Shown: positions 48,357-56,933 of the stretch, in pieces
How the letters are laid out: each line of letters begins with the position of its first letter
How positions within the stretch are numbered: the first letter of the stretch is position 1
Assembly (NCBI GenBank): GCA_035508435.1
Contig: DATJNA010000088.1
Span: 1-64,000 of the forward strand
DNA length: 64,000 bases
Source: JASHVB01 sp035508435
GTDB taxonomy: Bacteria; Pseudomonadota; Alphaproteobacteria; Acetobacterales; Acetobacteraceae
Reading direction: 5' to 3'
Made by a program: the position numbers and the translations under genes
The notes under the pieces: generated by a model
Told to the model about the DNA's origin: nothing
What the model saw: the letters and a program-made list of their open reading frames with translations, nothing else
The model's database searches: none

Positions 48357-49286
48357 TTAGCCCCGGGCGCGCAGCAGCCGCAGCACGTCCTCGGGACGGG
48401 GGATCGGTGCCACCGCGCCGTAGCCGGTGCATTTCAGTGCCGCCGCCGCGTTGGCATAGCGCGCTGCTGCCTCCGATCCGTCGCCGGCCAGGACGCGCGC
48501 CAGGAACGTGCCGCAGAAAGTGTCCCCCGCGCCGGTCGCATCAACCGCCCGCACCGCATGCGCCGCGATCCGCACGCGATGCTCTCCGTCGGCCAAATAC
48601 GCGCCCTGCTCTCCCATCTTCAGCGCCACTACCGGGCAACCGAGCGAGAGGTAGAAATCCAGGATCTCGTCGGGATCGGCGAGGCCGGTCAGCACCAGTG
48701 CGTCCTCCATGCCGGGGAACACAAAGTCCGATCGCGCGATCGCCGCATGCATCACCGCCGCGGCACGCGCCGGCGGCCACAGTCGCGGCCGATAGTTGGT
48801 GTCATACGCAACCTTCCCCCCGTGCTGTTTCGCGATGTCGATCGCGGCGAACACGGCATCGGCCGCAGACGTGGAAATGCCCTGGCTGATGCCTGACACA
48901 AATAACAATTTTGCCGCCTCGATCGCGGCGCGCGGCACATCAGCGGGCCCGTAGAGAGCGGCGGGCGAGTTCGTGCGGTAGTGCAGGAAATGGTGACCCT
49001 GCGCATCGTGCGTGACGAAATAGACGCCGGTCTGCGCGCGGTCGGTGCGTAGCACGGTCGTGGCATCGACGCTTTCGCGCGCCCACATCGCCATGAAGCT
49101 GTTGCCCGGCGCATCCTGACCGATCGCGGTGATGTAGCCGACCGATGCGCCATGGCGCGCCGCCGCCACCGCGGCATTCGAGGTATCGCCGCCATGGCCC
49201 TCCAGAAAGTGCACCGTGCCGTCGTCCATCGGCGGAAGCTGGTTGAACTCCAGCATCGGCTCGCCCATGCACAGCAGATCTGCCAT
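48357..49286 (-). CDS. PfkB-family sugar kinase (2-keto-3-deoxygluconate kinase-like)
   Basis: 309 residues from ATG 49286, which has GGGAGA eight bases upstream. MADLLCMGEPMLEFNQ, GGDTSNAAVAAARHGASVGY and YDTNYRPRLWP fit KdgK-type PfkB kinases, and VDATGAGDTFCGTFLARVLAG holds the ATP-site anion hole and catalytic Asp. It phosphorylates a sugar or keto-sugar acid; KDG is the best guess. The MFS gene downstream may supply its substrate. Confidence 0.85.
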   Translation of the reverse strand: MADLLCMGEPMLEFNQLPPMDDGTVHFLEGHGGDTSNAAVAAARHGASVGYITAIGQDAPGNSFMAMWARESVDATTVLRTDRAQTGVYFVTHDAQGHHFLHYRTNSPAALYGPADVPRAAIEAAKLLFVSGISQGISTSAADAVFAAIDIAKQHGGKVAYDTNYRPRLWPPARAAAVMHAAIARSDFVFPGMEDALVLTGLADPDEILDFYLSLGCPVVALKMGEQGAYLADGEHRVRIAAHAVRAVDATGAGDTFCGTFLARVLAGDGSEAAARYANAAAALKCTGYGAVAPIPRPEDVLRLLRARG

Positions 49287-49308
49287 GGCGTTGTCTCCCT
49301 GCATTCGT

Positions 49309-49428
49309 TGAAACTCCCTCTCCCCTTGCGGGAGGGGGTTGGGGGGAGGGGTGCGGACACCCGAGAACGGCGTTTGCGCGCACCCCTGCCCGCATCGCCC
49401 TCCCGCAAGGGGAGGGGGAGTTCTTTGT
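49309..49428. repeat. Family B palindromic repeat, most complete copy
   Basis: Left arm AACTCCCTCTCCCCTTGCGG(GAGGG) at 49311 pairs with CCCTCCCGCAAGGGGAGGGGGAGTT at 49399-49422 across a 60-base interior with its own GGTGCGGACACCC. This is the fullest copy of the element seen inside dnaE2. Confidence 0.75.
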
Positions 49429-49430
49429 TG

Positions 49431-51200
49431 TCACTCCAACGGCTTGCACGCCGCGGCCAGCCATTGGCGCGCGGCCGGCTCCAGGCCCGGCCCCACCTCC
49501 GCCAGCACCCGCGCGTGATACACGTCCAGCCACGCACGCTCTCCTGCTTCAAGCATGGCCGGGTCGATCAGCCTCGTGTCGAAAGGCGCGAGCGTGAGGG
49601 TCTCGAACCGCAGGAAGGGCTTGGTGGCATCGGGCAACTCCGCCGGCTGCACCAGCAGCAGGTTCTCCAGCCGGATGCCGTAATGGTCCGGCAGATAGAA
49701 GCCGGGCTCGTTCGACAGGATCATGCCGGCGGCGATCGGCACCGGCCGCGCCAGGCGGGACAGACTCACCGGTCCCTCATGCACCGAGAGATAGCTACCA
49801 ACGCCGTGGCCGGTGCCATGGTCGTAGTCCAATCCCACCGCCCACAATGCGCGTCGCGCGAAGGCGTCCAGGTGCGCGCCGTTGACGCCCTGTGGGAATA
49901 CCAACGTGGCAATGGCGATATGGCCCTTCAGCACCCGCGTCACGCGCGCACGCAGTTCGGGCGGCGGCGCGTCGGGGCCGGTCCAGACGGTGCGCGTGAT
50001 ATCCGTTGTGCCGTCCTGGTATTGGGCGCCGGAATCGATGAGGTAGACCTCATTGAGGCGCACCGGCCGATTGCTCTCGGCGGTCACGCGGTAGTGGATG
50101 ATCGCACCATGCTCGCCGGCGCCGGAAATCGCGGGGAAGCTCTCCTCGCGGAACCCCTCCACCTGGTGGCGTAGCGCCAGCAGCTTGTCCGTGGCCAACA
50201 TTTCGCTGACCCCGCCCCCAGGCACCGCGGTGTCCAGCCAGTGCAGGAACCGACACACCGCCACCGCATCCCGCGCATGTGCCGCGCGGGCGCCCGCTTG
50301 CTCTGTCGGGTTCTTGCATGCCTTCGGCAGCAGGCATGGGTCTGGGCCGGCCGCTACGGTTGCGCCGGCCTCCCGCAGGGCCTGGGCAAACCAGACCGGT
50401 GAGCCGGCGGGGTCCACCCGCACCTTCTTGCCGCCCAGCCGGGCCAAGGCGGGTGCCAACGCGTCCCGTCCCGCCACCGACACCGAATTGCCCAGCCACG
50501 CTCGCGTCGTCTCAGTCAGCTTCGCCGGATCCATGAACAATTCCGTCGCGCCGTCGGCGTGGACCAGGGCGAAGCCGAGCGCGAAGGGGGTGAACCCGAC
50601 GTCTGCGCCACGAATATTGAGCAACCAGTTGATCGAGGCGGGGTCGGTCAGCACTGCCGCGTCCTGCTTCGCCTCGGTCAGAACCTTGGCGACGTCGGCC
50701 CGCTTCTCGTCGGCGGACCGCCCGGCGTACTGCAACGGATGTGTCACGGCAGGCGAGGGCAGCTGGGGCAGGCGGTCCTGCCAGATTGCGTCCACCGGGT
50801 TGCGGCTGACCGGCGCCATGGTCAGGCCGGCTTCGGTGTAGCGGGCCAGACCCTCCTCGGAGATCAGCAGCGGATCATAACCAATGCGAGCACCAGAACG
50901 GGCATGCTCCGCCAGCCACTTGGGTGCCGGCTCGTCGGTGATGTGCCGCCGCTCCCACAGCGCCGGATCGGTCTGGGCGGCGAGCTGCAGGACATAGCGA
51001 CCATCGGTGAACACCGCCGCGCGATCGGGCAGCACCACCGCGAGTCCCGCACTGCCGGTAAAGCCGGTCAGCCAGGCTAGTCGCTCGGCAGAGGGAGGAA
51101 CGTACTCCCCCAAGTGCTCGTCCGCCCGAGGAACAATGAAGCCATCCAGGTTCTGCCGCGCCAGCTCCGCGCGCAATTCGGACAATCCCGTATGGCTCAT
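49431..51200 (-). CDS. Xaa-Pro aminopeptidase (aminopeptidase P, M24B)
   Basis: 589 residues, the long three-domain type, starting ATG 51200 (MSHTGLSELRAELARQNLDG). Metal ligands of the pita-bread fold appear in order: DSGAQYQDGTTDITRTVW (two Asp), GHGTGHGVGSYLSVHEGP (His), ILSNEPGFYL (Glu) and LRFETLTLAPFD (Glu). It removes N-terminal residues before proline in the cytoplasm. Confidence 0.93.
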   Translation of the reverse strand: MSHTGLSELRAELARQNLDGFIVPRADEHLGEYVPPSAERLAWLTGFTGSAGLAVVLPDRAAVFTDGRYVLQLAAQTDPALWERRHITDEPAPKWLAEHARSGARIGYDPLLISEEGLARYTEAGLTMAPVSRNPVDAIWQDRLPQLPSPAVTHPLQYAGRSADEKRADVAKVLTEAKQDAAVLTDPASINWLLNIRGADVGFTPFALGFALVHADGATELFMDPAKLTETTRAWLGNSVSVAGRDALAPALARLGGKKVRVDPAGSPVWFAQALREAGATVAAGPDPCLLPKACKNPTEQAGARAAHARDAVAVCRFLHWLDTAVPGGGVSEMLATDKLLALRHQVEGFREESFPAISGAGEHGAIIHYRVTAESNRPVRLNEVYLIDSGAQYQDGTTDITRTVWTGPDAPPPELRARVTRVLKGHIAIATLVFPQGVNGAHLDAFARRALWAVGLDYDHGTGHGVGSYLSVHEGPVSLSRLARPVPIAAGMILSNEPGFYLPDHYGIRLENLLLVQPAELPDATKPFLRFETLTLAPFDTRLIDPAMLEAGERAWLDVYHARVLAEVGPGLEPAARQWLAAACKPLE

Positions 51201-51398
51201 CGCGGCGACCCTTCCTGGCTGCATCTTCGTTGAATTCATAGCTGATTAACCGTCCATGCGCAGACCGCATGGCTGCGGGAGGCAAACCGCAATTTTCGGT
51301 ACGGCATCAAACACCCATGTTGCGTTGCGACTAGACGGGAGCGCCCCGCCGTGGGGACGAGGCGCCGGACCCGGAGAATACCCAGCGGATTGAGACCC

Positions 51399-51692
51399 AT
51401 GAGTGCGCCGATCGCCAAGAGCCAATTCACCTTTGAGTTGCCGAACCTGACTTATGTCGATGCCAGCCAGGAGGAAGCCAACTTTCGCCTGCCAGTGTCC
51501 GCGGAGAAGCCGCATGGCTTTCGCGCGCTTGTGGCAGCTTTCCATGCCTGGCGGGAAAAGCAGGCTGCCATCGCCGAGCTGGAGCTGATGACCGATCGCG
51601 AGCTGATGGATATCGGCCTGACCCGGTCTGACGTGCATCGCGTATTCAATGACAATTTCAACGGCGACCTGCGGGACAGGATGGCGGCCTGA
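51399..51692 (+). CDS. DUF1127-domain small protein
   Basis: 97 residues from ATG 51399. The C-terminal 45 residues match DUF1127: FHAWREKQAAIAELELMTDR then ELMDIGLTRSDVHRV. Alphaproteobacterial DUF1127 proteins are linked to RNA turnover and phosphate or carbon stress responses; this one has an extra 45-residue N-terminus. It is transcribed alone. Confidence 0.85.
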   Translation: MSAPIAKSQFTFELPNLTYVDASQEEANFRLPVSAEKPHGFRALVAAFHAWREKQAAIAELELMTDRELMDIGLTRSDVHRVFNDNFNGDLRDRMAA

Positions 51693-51706
51693 CCGGCCGC
51701 TCCTGC

Positions 51707-52588
51707 CTAACGGCATAACACGAGGGTCGTCCAGACTCCCTCGGTGAGGCTGCGCTCGAGGCGGAGGCCGCGGCGGCGGTGGGCGAGCAAGACCCGGCGC
51801 GACTGGGTCCGGAGCAGCCCCGAGAGGATCGCGGTGCCACCTGGTGCAAGACGGTTTGCGAGGTCGCGCGCCATGGCACAGAGTGGCCGCGCGAGAATAT
51901 TGGCGAATACCAGATCATAAGGGCCTGCACCGCGTACCGCGGCCGTGCGCCAGCCGTTGCCCAGCCGGACGTCCACCAGATGGGAAAGTCTGTTCAGGCG
52001 GGCGTTCTGTCGCGCGACCCGTACCGACCACGGCTCGATATCCACCGCCAGGACGCGACGGTGCAGTAGCCGTGCCGCCGCCATTGCCAGGATGCCGGAG
52101 CCGGTACCAAGGTCCAGAATGCGGCGAGGGCGATGCCATGCCACTTGCTCCAGCGCACGCAGGCAGCCGCGGGTTGAACCATGTTCGCCAGAGCCGAACG
52201 CCAGCCCGGCATCCAGGGTCAATGTGATCCGGCCAGAGGTCGGCGGCCCGGCGAGGTGCGTACCGCGCACGGCGAAGCGCCGGCCAATGTGTTGCTCCGG
52301 GAAACTGGCGCGCGTGTGGGCGAGCCAGCCCTCGGCCGGGGTCGCCTGACGATGCAGGTCGGCGCCGATGCCGGTGGCGGCCTCGGCCAGAGCCAGCGCC
52401 GCTGCCAACGCAGCGTCGCCCACTCCGATCGGCTTCACCCCTTCGATGCGCCACTCGCCGTCGGTATCGCTGCGGAAGAAGCCGATACTGGAGCAAGTGG
52501 TGGCCAGTGCTGCCTCATACGCCTCGGTTGCCACCTCCGGGACGGTGACGAAGACGGTTTCCAGTGACATCAGGTGCTGCTTGCTCAT
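51707..52588 (-). CDS. prmA: Ribosomal protein L11 methyltransferase
   Basis: 293 residues. SAM-binding GTGSGILAMAAARL after DLGTG, preceded by LDAGLAFGSGEHGSTRGCLRAL (PrmA block FGTGxHxTT, here GSGEHGST), and the substrate motif LVFANILARPL (N-I-L-A). The N-terminal L11-recognition domain is present. Methylates L11 in the cytoplasm. The Thr of the usual HxTT is Ser here. Confidence 0.93.
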   Translation of the reverse strand: MSKQHLMSLETVFVTVPEVATEAYEAALATTCSSIGFFRSDTDGEWRIEGVKPIGVGDAALAAALALAEAATGIGADLHRQATPAEGWLAHTRASFPEQHIGRRFAVRGTHLAGPPTSGRITLTLDAGLAFGSGEHGSTRGCLRALEQVAWHRPRRILDLGTGSGILAMAAARLLHRRVLAVDIEPWSVRVARQNARLNRLSHLVDVRLGNGWRTAAVRGAGPYDLVFANILARPLCAMARDLANRLAPGGTAILSGLLRTQSRRVLLAHRRRGLRLERSLTEGVWTTLVLCR

Positions 52589-52743
52589 CGTACCGCAACA
52601 TAGGCGCGCGACTGTCGAGCGTCATTTCTCCCCGCCGACGTAGTCCGTAGCCGGGCTTGACCTATGTCGCCACCACGCCACGCTTGCCCTTCGAACGGCC
52701 ACCACTTCGCGCACGGCCGCAACGAAACGTCGGAAGGAGACGC

Positions 52744-52800
52744 CGTGGCCGATCACAACACGCTGACCCCGGAGATCATCGGCAGCGCGATCGCGGTGTG
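52744..52800 (+). pseudogene. Truncated gene start with a good ribosome-binding site
   Basis: GGAAGGAGACGCC precedes GTG 52744, which opens an 18-codon frame (VADHNTLTPEIIGSAIAV) ending in TGA, right before a family A repeat. The strong RBS and ordinary codon use suggest the 5' end of a lost gene. I do not recognise the protein; too short to be sure. Confidence 0.35.
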
Positions 52801-52836
52801 AATCGCACTATCCCAAGCGGTGTGAACCCGCCCCCC

Positions 52837-52986
52837 TGTCACTGCGAGGCGCGAAGCGCCGAAGCAACCTCGTTCGAGATCCTTGCCGATCGGTTGATGC
52901 GCTACGCGACCGAGCTTGCTTCGTCGCGCCACGCTTCGCGCGCGGTCCTCGCACTGACAATCAACGAGGTCCTCGCGATGACAGGG
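52837..52986. repeat. Dispersed palindromic repeat, family A, copy 6
   Basis: GTCACTGCGAGGCGCGAAGC ... GAAGCAACCTCG with opposing GCTTGCTTCGTCGCGCCACG and CCTCGCGATGACAGGGGG. Lies between the truncated frame and a convergent MFS gene. The remaining sequence in 52589-53014 shows no other gene. Confidence 0.65.
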
Positions 52987-53014
52987 GGCCAACCACGCCG
53001 TGTCGTCCACTACC

Positions 53015-54346
53015 TCAACGCGGCAGGTCTTCGTTCCGTGTTTCGCGGCCTAGCGCCATGGCCACGATCGACAACAGCGCAAAGCCGGTCATGAACGCTG
53101 TCGCCTTGGCGAAGTCGCCACCGAACGGCTCGGCCAGCAAGCCGGCGACCAGCGGGCCGAAGCTGGTGATCACCCGCCCCGAGCCGTTGCAGAACGATAC
53201 CGCGGTGGCGCGGACGTGCGTCGGGAACAGTTCCGGCAAATACACCGCATGGCCGGAGAACACGCCGAACACGAAGAAGCCGAACACCGGCAGCACATAC
53301 GGGTAAAGGGTCCAGTCATGCAGGCCGAGATACAGGTAAAGTCCGGCCACCAGGGTGCCGAGGTTGTAGAACACCACGGTCGGCCGTCGCCCGAATACGT
53401 CGGCGATGAAGCCGAATGCGGCATAGCCGCAGATGCCGCCGAGGCCCCATAGCATCATGCCATAACCGACCAAGGGGGCAGCAGCAGAGCCGGTGATGCC
53501 CTGCTTTGCCAGCATTTGGCCCTGGATGGTCGGTAGCCAGATGTTGCTCGTCCAGATCGCCAGCAATGTGCCGAGGCAGAATAGTACGCCGACGAACGTC
53601 CAATATCGCAGTTGGCGGCTGAACAATTGCATCGGCACGAAGCTGAGGAACAACTTGTCATCATCGCTCACGTGACGCGCTGTCCGCAAGGCCCGGCGCC
53701 GCGCGCGGACGACTTCGAACCGCTTGGGTTCCGCCATGCCGCGGCGGATCAGCAGCAGCACCACCGCCGGCAGCACGCCGGTGAACATGACATAACGCCA
53801 GCCGTAGGGTCCGACGAGAGCATAGATCTGCCCGCCGATCAGAGTGCCGAGGCCGCCGCCGGTCATCATCACCCCCAGCACCTTGGCGCGCTGCGAATCG
53901 GCAAAGACTTCCGCAACCAACGGGATGCCGATGACGATCTCTGCGCCGGTTCCGACGCCGGTGAGGAAGCGCAGGATGCCAAACTCGGTGGTGTTCTGCG
54001 CGAAACCTTGTAGTCCGGTGAACACCGCGACGATGGCGATACTCAACGCGAGCGCGCGGACTCGCCCGATGTAGTCGGCGATGACGCCGAAGAAGAATCC
54101 GCCCAGCGCCCAGCCCAGCAGACTGACCATCGCCAGGAGGCCACCAACGCGGCCAATTTGCGCGACGGTTGCGTGGCCGCCCATCAGTTCGGTCAGTGCC
54201 GGTCGCAGCACCAGCGAGAACAGACCGAAGTCGGTGCCATCCAGCGTCCAGCCAAGCCAGACGACAAGGAACACCATCCATTGGTAGCGGGTGAAGGAGC
54301 GGACAAACGATAGCGGACCCGTCGCGGCTTGGGCTGTTTCGCCCAT
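53015..54346 (-). CDS. MFS transporter (aromatic acid:H+ symporter-like)
   Basis: 443 residues with 12 membrane helices, starting ATG 54346 with a strong AAGGAGGAAAC. TM1 carries LGWTLDGTDFGLFSLVLRP with the acidic residues typical of AAHS/MHS carriers. The loop after TM2 is GVIADYIGRVRAL (motif A) and the second copy is GFIADVFGRRPTV. PELFPTHVRATAVSFCNGSGR is the conserved second-half motif. Substrate not assignable. Confidence 0.88.
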   Translation of the reverse strand: MGETAQAATGPLSFVRSFTRYQWMVFLVVWLGWTLDGTDFGLFSLVLRPALTELMGGHATVAQIGRVGGLLAMVSLLGWALGGFFFGVIADYIGRVRALALSIAIVAVFTGLQGFAQNTTEFGILRFLTGVGTGAEIVIGIPLVAEVFADSQRAKVLGVMMTGGGLGTLIGGQIYALVGPYGWRYVMFTGVLPAVVLLLIRRGMAEPKRFEVVRARRRALRTARHVSDDDKLFLSFVPMQLFSRQLRYWTFVGVLFCLGTLLAIWTSNIWLPTIQGQMLAKQGITGSAAAPLVGYGMMLWGLGGICGYAAFGFIADVFGRRPTVVFYNLGTLVAGLYLYLGLHDWTLYPYVLPVFGFFVFGVFSGHAVYLPELFPTHVRATAVSFCNGSGRVITSFGPLVAGLLAEPFGGDFAKATAFMTGFALLSIVAMALGRETRNEDLPR

Positions 54347-54731
54347 GTTTCCTCCTTCGGCGGATCGTGGCCGTCGGTATTGTCTCTTCACAAGGCGCAA
54401 GCCGGCGACCGCGGCATGGCGAATGTCACACCGCGCGGCGCCGGCAAGATTGCTGGAAGCCAGCCGAGACAGCTCTCGCTGCTTGAGGCCGCATCACCAT
54501 GCCTCGTGTGACGACCGGATGGCAAGCAGGGCAGTCGGACCGAGCGTGGCCGCCTGTTATCGCCCGGCCGACACGGCAAGCGACCACTTTGGGTGGGAGG
54601 ACGGCGACGTTCCGATTCACGATCGATGGGGCAGGATGTAGACGTTTGTCCGGCGGCGCGTGATCTGCGCCCTCCACCGACGATCGTGGATGAGTGCGTC
54701 ACTGAAGGCCGGAACCCAGGAAACACCGATC
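54347..54731. other. Intergenic region between divergent MFS and PPOX-like genes
   Basis: 385 bases. No gene is supported and no clear promoter or repeat is seen. It must carry promoters for both divergent genes. Confidence 0.4.
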
Positions 54732-55103
54732 ATGCTGATCCGCACGCTCGCCGAGGCGATCTCCCACTACGGCCGCAACGCCTATTTGCTCACGGTCGCG
54801 CAAGACGGTCCGCACACCAGTCAAGTGACCATCGAGCTACGCGGCAGCAGCATCGGCTGCGCCGTGGGTGCGTCAGCTGCCAGGAACATCGCGCGCGAAC
54901 CCAATGTTTCATTGCTCTGGCCGCCCACGGAGCCCGGCGGCTATGCCTTGATCGTCAACGGCGCGGCCGCGGGCGAGCGCCGGGCGAGCGGGGACATGAT
55001 GGCCGAGATCGCACTCACGAGATCCGTGCTGCATCGTCCCGGCCCCCGGCCCGAGGACGGCGACGGGCCGTGTGCGAATGACTGCTGCCGCCTGACGCGG
55101 TGA
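54732..55103 (+). CDS. Pyridoxamine 5'-phosphate oxidase-like flavin protein
   Basis: 123 residues from ATG 54732 (MLIRTLAEAISHYGRNAYLL). A split-barrel FMN-binding pattern: TVAQDGPHTSQVTIELRGSS, GASAARNIAREPNVSLLWPP and GGYALIVNGAA. The C-terminus has a Cys pair (ANDCCRL). Such small proteins bind FMN, F420 or haem; substrate unknown. Confidence 0.6.
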   Translation: MLIRTLAEAISHYGRNAYLLTVAQDGPHTSQVTIELRGSSIGCAVGASAARNIAREPNVSLLWPPTEPGGYALIVNGAAAGERRASGDMMAEIALTRSVLHRPGPRPEDGDGPCANDCCRLTR

Positions 55104-55208
55104 TACACCGTGGGGCGAGATCGCCCACTCGGTTGGATGCGAGCAGGAGCGGGAAGTCGATCAGGCAGTGTTGTCTGTCGGCCCAACGTGACCCGGGGGC
55201 TTCCGGCG

Positions 55209-55628
55209 CTACCAGGCCCCGGAGTTGGGCATGATGGTCCAGGGCTCGGCTGGCGGCAGCGCGCCGCCGGCCTGAAGCAACTCGATGGAGATGCCGTCCG
55301 GTGTGCGGATGAAGGCCATGCGGCCGTCGCGCGGCGGCCGGTTGATGGTAACGCCGCGCGCCATGAAGGCGTTGCAGGTGTCGTAGATGTTGTCCACGGC
55401 GTAGGCGAGATGGCCGAAATTGCGGCCGCCGGTGTAAGGCTCGGGATCCCAGTTGTAGGTGAGTTCCAACGCCGCCGCTTCGTCGCCGGGGGCAGCGAGG
55501 AACACGTTGGTGTAGCGGCCTTTCTCGTCCGGGCGGCGGCGGATTTCACGGAGACCGAGCACCTCGAAGAAGGCGATGGTATCCTCGAGCGAGCTGACAC
55601 GGATCATGGTGTGAAGGTATTTGGTCAT
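55209..55628 (-). CDS. gloA: Lactoylglutathione lyase (glyoxalase I)
   Basis: 139 residues. Metal ligands are seen at His 6 (KYLHTMIRV), Glu in AALELTYNWD, His in FGHLAYAVDN and Glu in GISIELLQAG. Substrate-side motifs FFEVLGLREIRRR and NWDPEPYTGGRNFGHLAY are typical. Converts the methylglyoxal-glutathione hemithioacetal to S-lactoylglutathione. Length normal. Confidence 0.93.
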   Translation of the reverse strand: MTKYLHTMIRVSSLEDTIAFFEVLGLREIRRRPDEKGRYTNVFLAAPGDEAAALELTYNWDPEPYTGGRNFGHLAYAVDNIYDTCNAFMARGVTINRPPRDGRMAFIRTPDGISIELLQAGGALPPAEPWTIMPNSGAW

Positions 55629-55852
55629 TGCATTGCCTCAGGACAGGGGGCGGCGCGTTGGTGGCAGCGTAGCAGACGGACCGAGTGTGGTGGGAAGGGC
55701 GGTGGAGATGGCCGCCAAGTTTAGCCAAATCGGCTGACACCACAATACGAAGTGGCTGCCCTGGTAGTTGCATGCAATTCGGCGGAACAGACGCCTGGGG
55801 CGCCTGGCCGCCGGTGCCTCGTTGCGGCGAACGTCGGGTTACCGATCAACTA

Positions 55853-56350
55853 TCATGGCCTGGTTTGGCCTTCGTAGACGCCGATGATGAGCAGCCATGC
55901 ACCTGAAATGAGGAAGACGAATAAAACATTGGTCGCAACAGCTGCGATGTACAGCCCTGCGGGATATCCGAGAACAAGGAAGATTGCCCCCAGAACTTCG
56001 CCGAGGTAACATAGTGTGCCGCCGCCAAGCCTCGGCGCATTCAATCCGATAAAACTCACGCCGGCTCTGATGGCGACAACATAACCCCTGATGAAGATGG
56101 CTGTTGCGATGATCCAGAGGGCGAGCCACTCAAAGCCGAGCACTCGAAGACGTTGATTGGCGATAAGCGCAAAACTGCATGCCATGAAAACCGCAGTGAA
56201 GCCCGATAGCATATTGATTGCCCGGTTTTTATGTGTCTTGTTTTGGATGATGATCTCGGGATTGATCGACATCGCGACGAAAATCAAACCCGCAAGTGCC
56301 GCCGCTCCGCCGCCCTCCATGATAAAAAAGTTGTCCCACCGATCCAACAT
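55853..56350 (-). CDS. Unknown membrane protein, lower GC
   Basis: 165 residues from ATG 56350 (MLDRWDNFFIMEGGGAAALA). About five membrane segments: 10-30, 48-66, 75-95, 110-130 and 140-160. GLIFVAMSINPEIII with the following charged NKTHKNRAINML is a recognisable block of a small uncharacterised integral-membrane family. Base composition is clearly lower in GC than its neighbours, a sign of transfer. No function can be given. Confidence 0.65.
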   Translation of the reverse strand: MLDRWDNFFIMEGGGAAALAGLIFVAMSINPEIIIQNKTHKNRAINMLSGFTAVFMACSFALIANQRLRVLGFEWLALWIIATAIFIRGYVVAIRAGVSFIGLNAPRLGGGTLCYLGEVLGAIFLVLGYPAGLYIAAVATNVLFVFLISGAWLLIIGVYEGQTRP

Positions 56351-56612
56351 AAAATCCGATCCCCCAGGCATCGATGAACGCGGGCACTCCGCAAGGCGCT
56401 GTGCCATATTGGCATGCTACCACCGTCGGTCGGAGTCGGTCACCGCCGAGAAGGCCGGGGGCTGACCTTGGCTGCCCCAGCGGGCTGGTGAAACACCCGC
56501 TTGCCTGGCGCGAAGCGAGTGTGATTCGGTGCGTTCACCGATTGAGCCACCGCACGGGCCGCTCCGCACACAAAACCTCAGTTCAAACCGATAAGGCTCT
56601 GGGGATCGCCTA

Positions 56613-56628
56613 GGATACCCCCCTATGC
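56613..56628 (+). promoter_or_regulatory. DmeR/RcnR-type operator
   Basis: GGATACCCCCCTATGC contains ATA-C6-TAT (56615-56626), the G/C-tract operator with AT-rich flanks recognised by RcnR/DmeR repressors. It lies 17 bases before the dmeR start, where binding would block transcription until Ni or Co is bound. Confidence 0.75.
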
Positions 56629-56644
56629 TATATGACGTGCCGTC

Positions 56645-56923
56645 ATGACCCACACCATCCAGCACAAGCGGAAGCTGTTGGCCCGCGTCCGCCGCATCCG
56701 CGGCCAGGTCGAGGCGATCGAGCGCGCGCTGGAAAACGAAGCCGGCTGCGAGCAAGTCATGCACTTGCTCGCCGGGGCGCGCGGCGCGATGGCCGGGCTG
56801 ATGGCCGAGGTGGTGGAAGAGCATGTACGCACCCACCTGGTGGATGAGGTTCAACATCCCCAGGCCCTGAACCGCGCCGCGGCCGAGCAATTGCTCGACG
56901 TGGTACGCAGCTACCTTCGATAG
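56645..56923 (+). CDS. dmeR: RcnR/DmeR-type nickel/cobalt-responsive repressor
   Basis: 92 residues, CsoR/RcnR family all-helical DNA-binding tetramer. The four metal ligands of E. coli RcnR (His3, Cys35, His60, His64) are all at the same numbers here: MTH, GCEQ, EEH and RTH. This fits Ni(II)/Co(II) sensing rather than copper. KRKLLARVRRIRGQVEAIER is the DNA-binding helix. Followed 10 bases later by the CDF exporter; operator just upstream. Confidence 0.9.
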   Translation: MTHTIQHKRKLLARVRRIRGQVEAIERALENEAGCEQVMHLLAGARGAMAGLMAEVVEEHVRTHLVDEVQHPQALNRAAAEQLLDVVRSYLR

Positions 56924-56933
56924 AGGCACGGCC

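Noticed and set aside
55768..55777. TTGCATGCAA palindrome, also within 11522-11535
   Set aside because: A 10-bp match at two sites is weak; no shared regulator or spacing is evident.
56530..56560. TCGGTG-CGTT-CACCGA hairpin as a terminator or small RNA
   Set aside because: Six-base stem without a T-run; too short to support.
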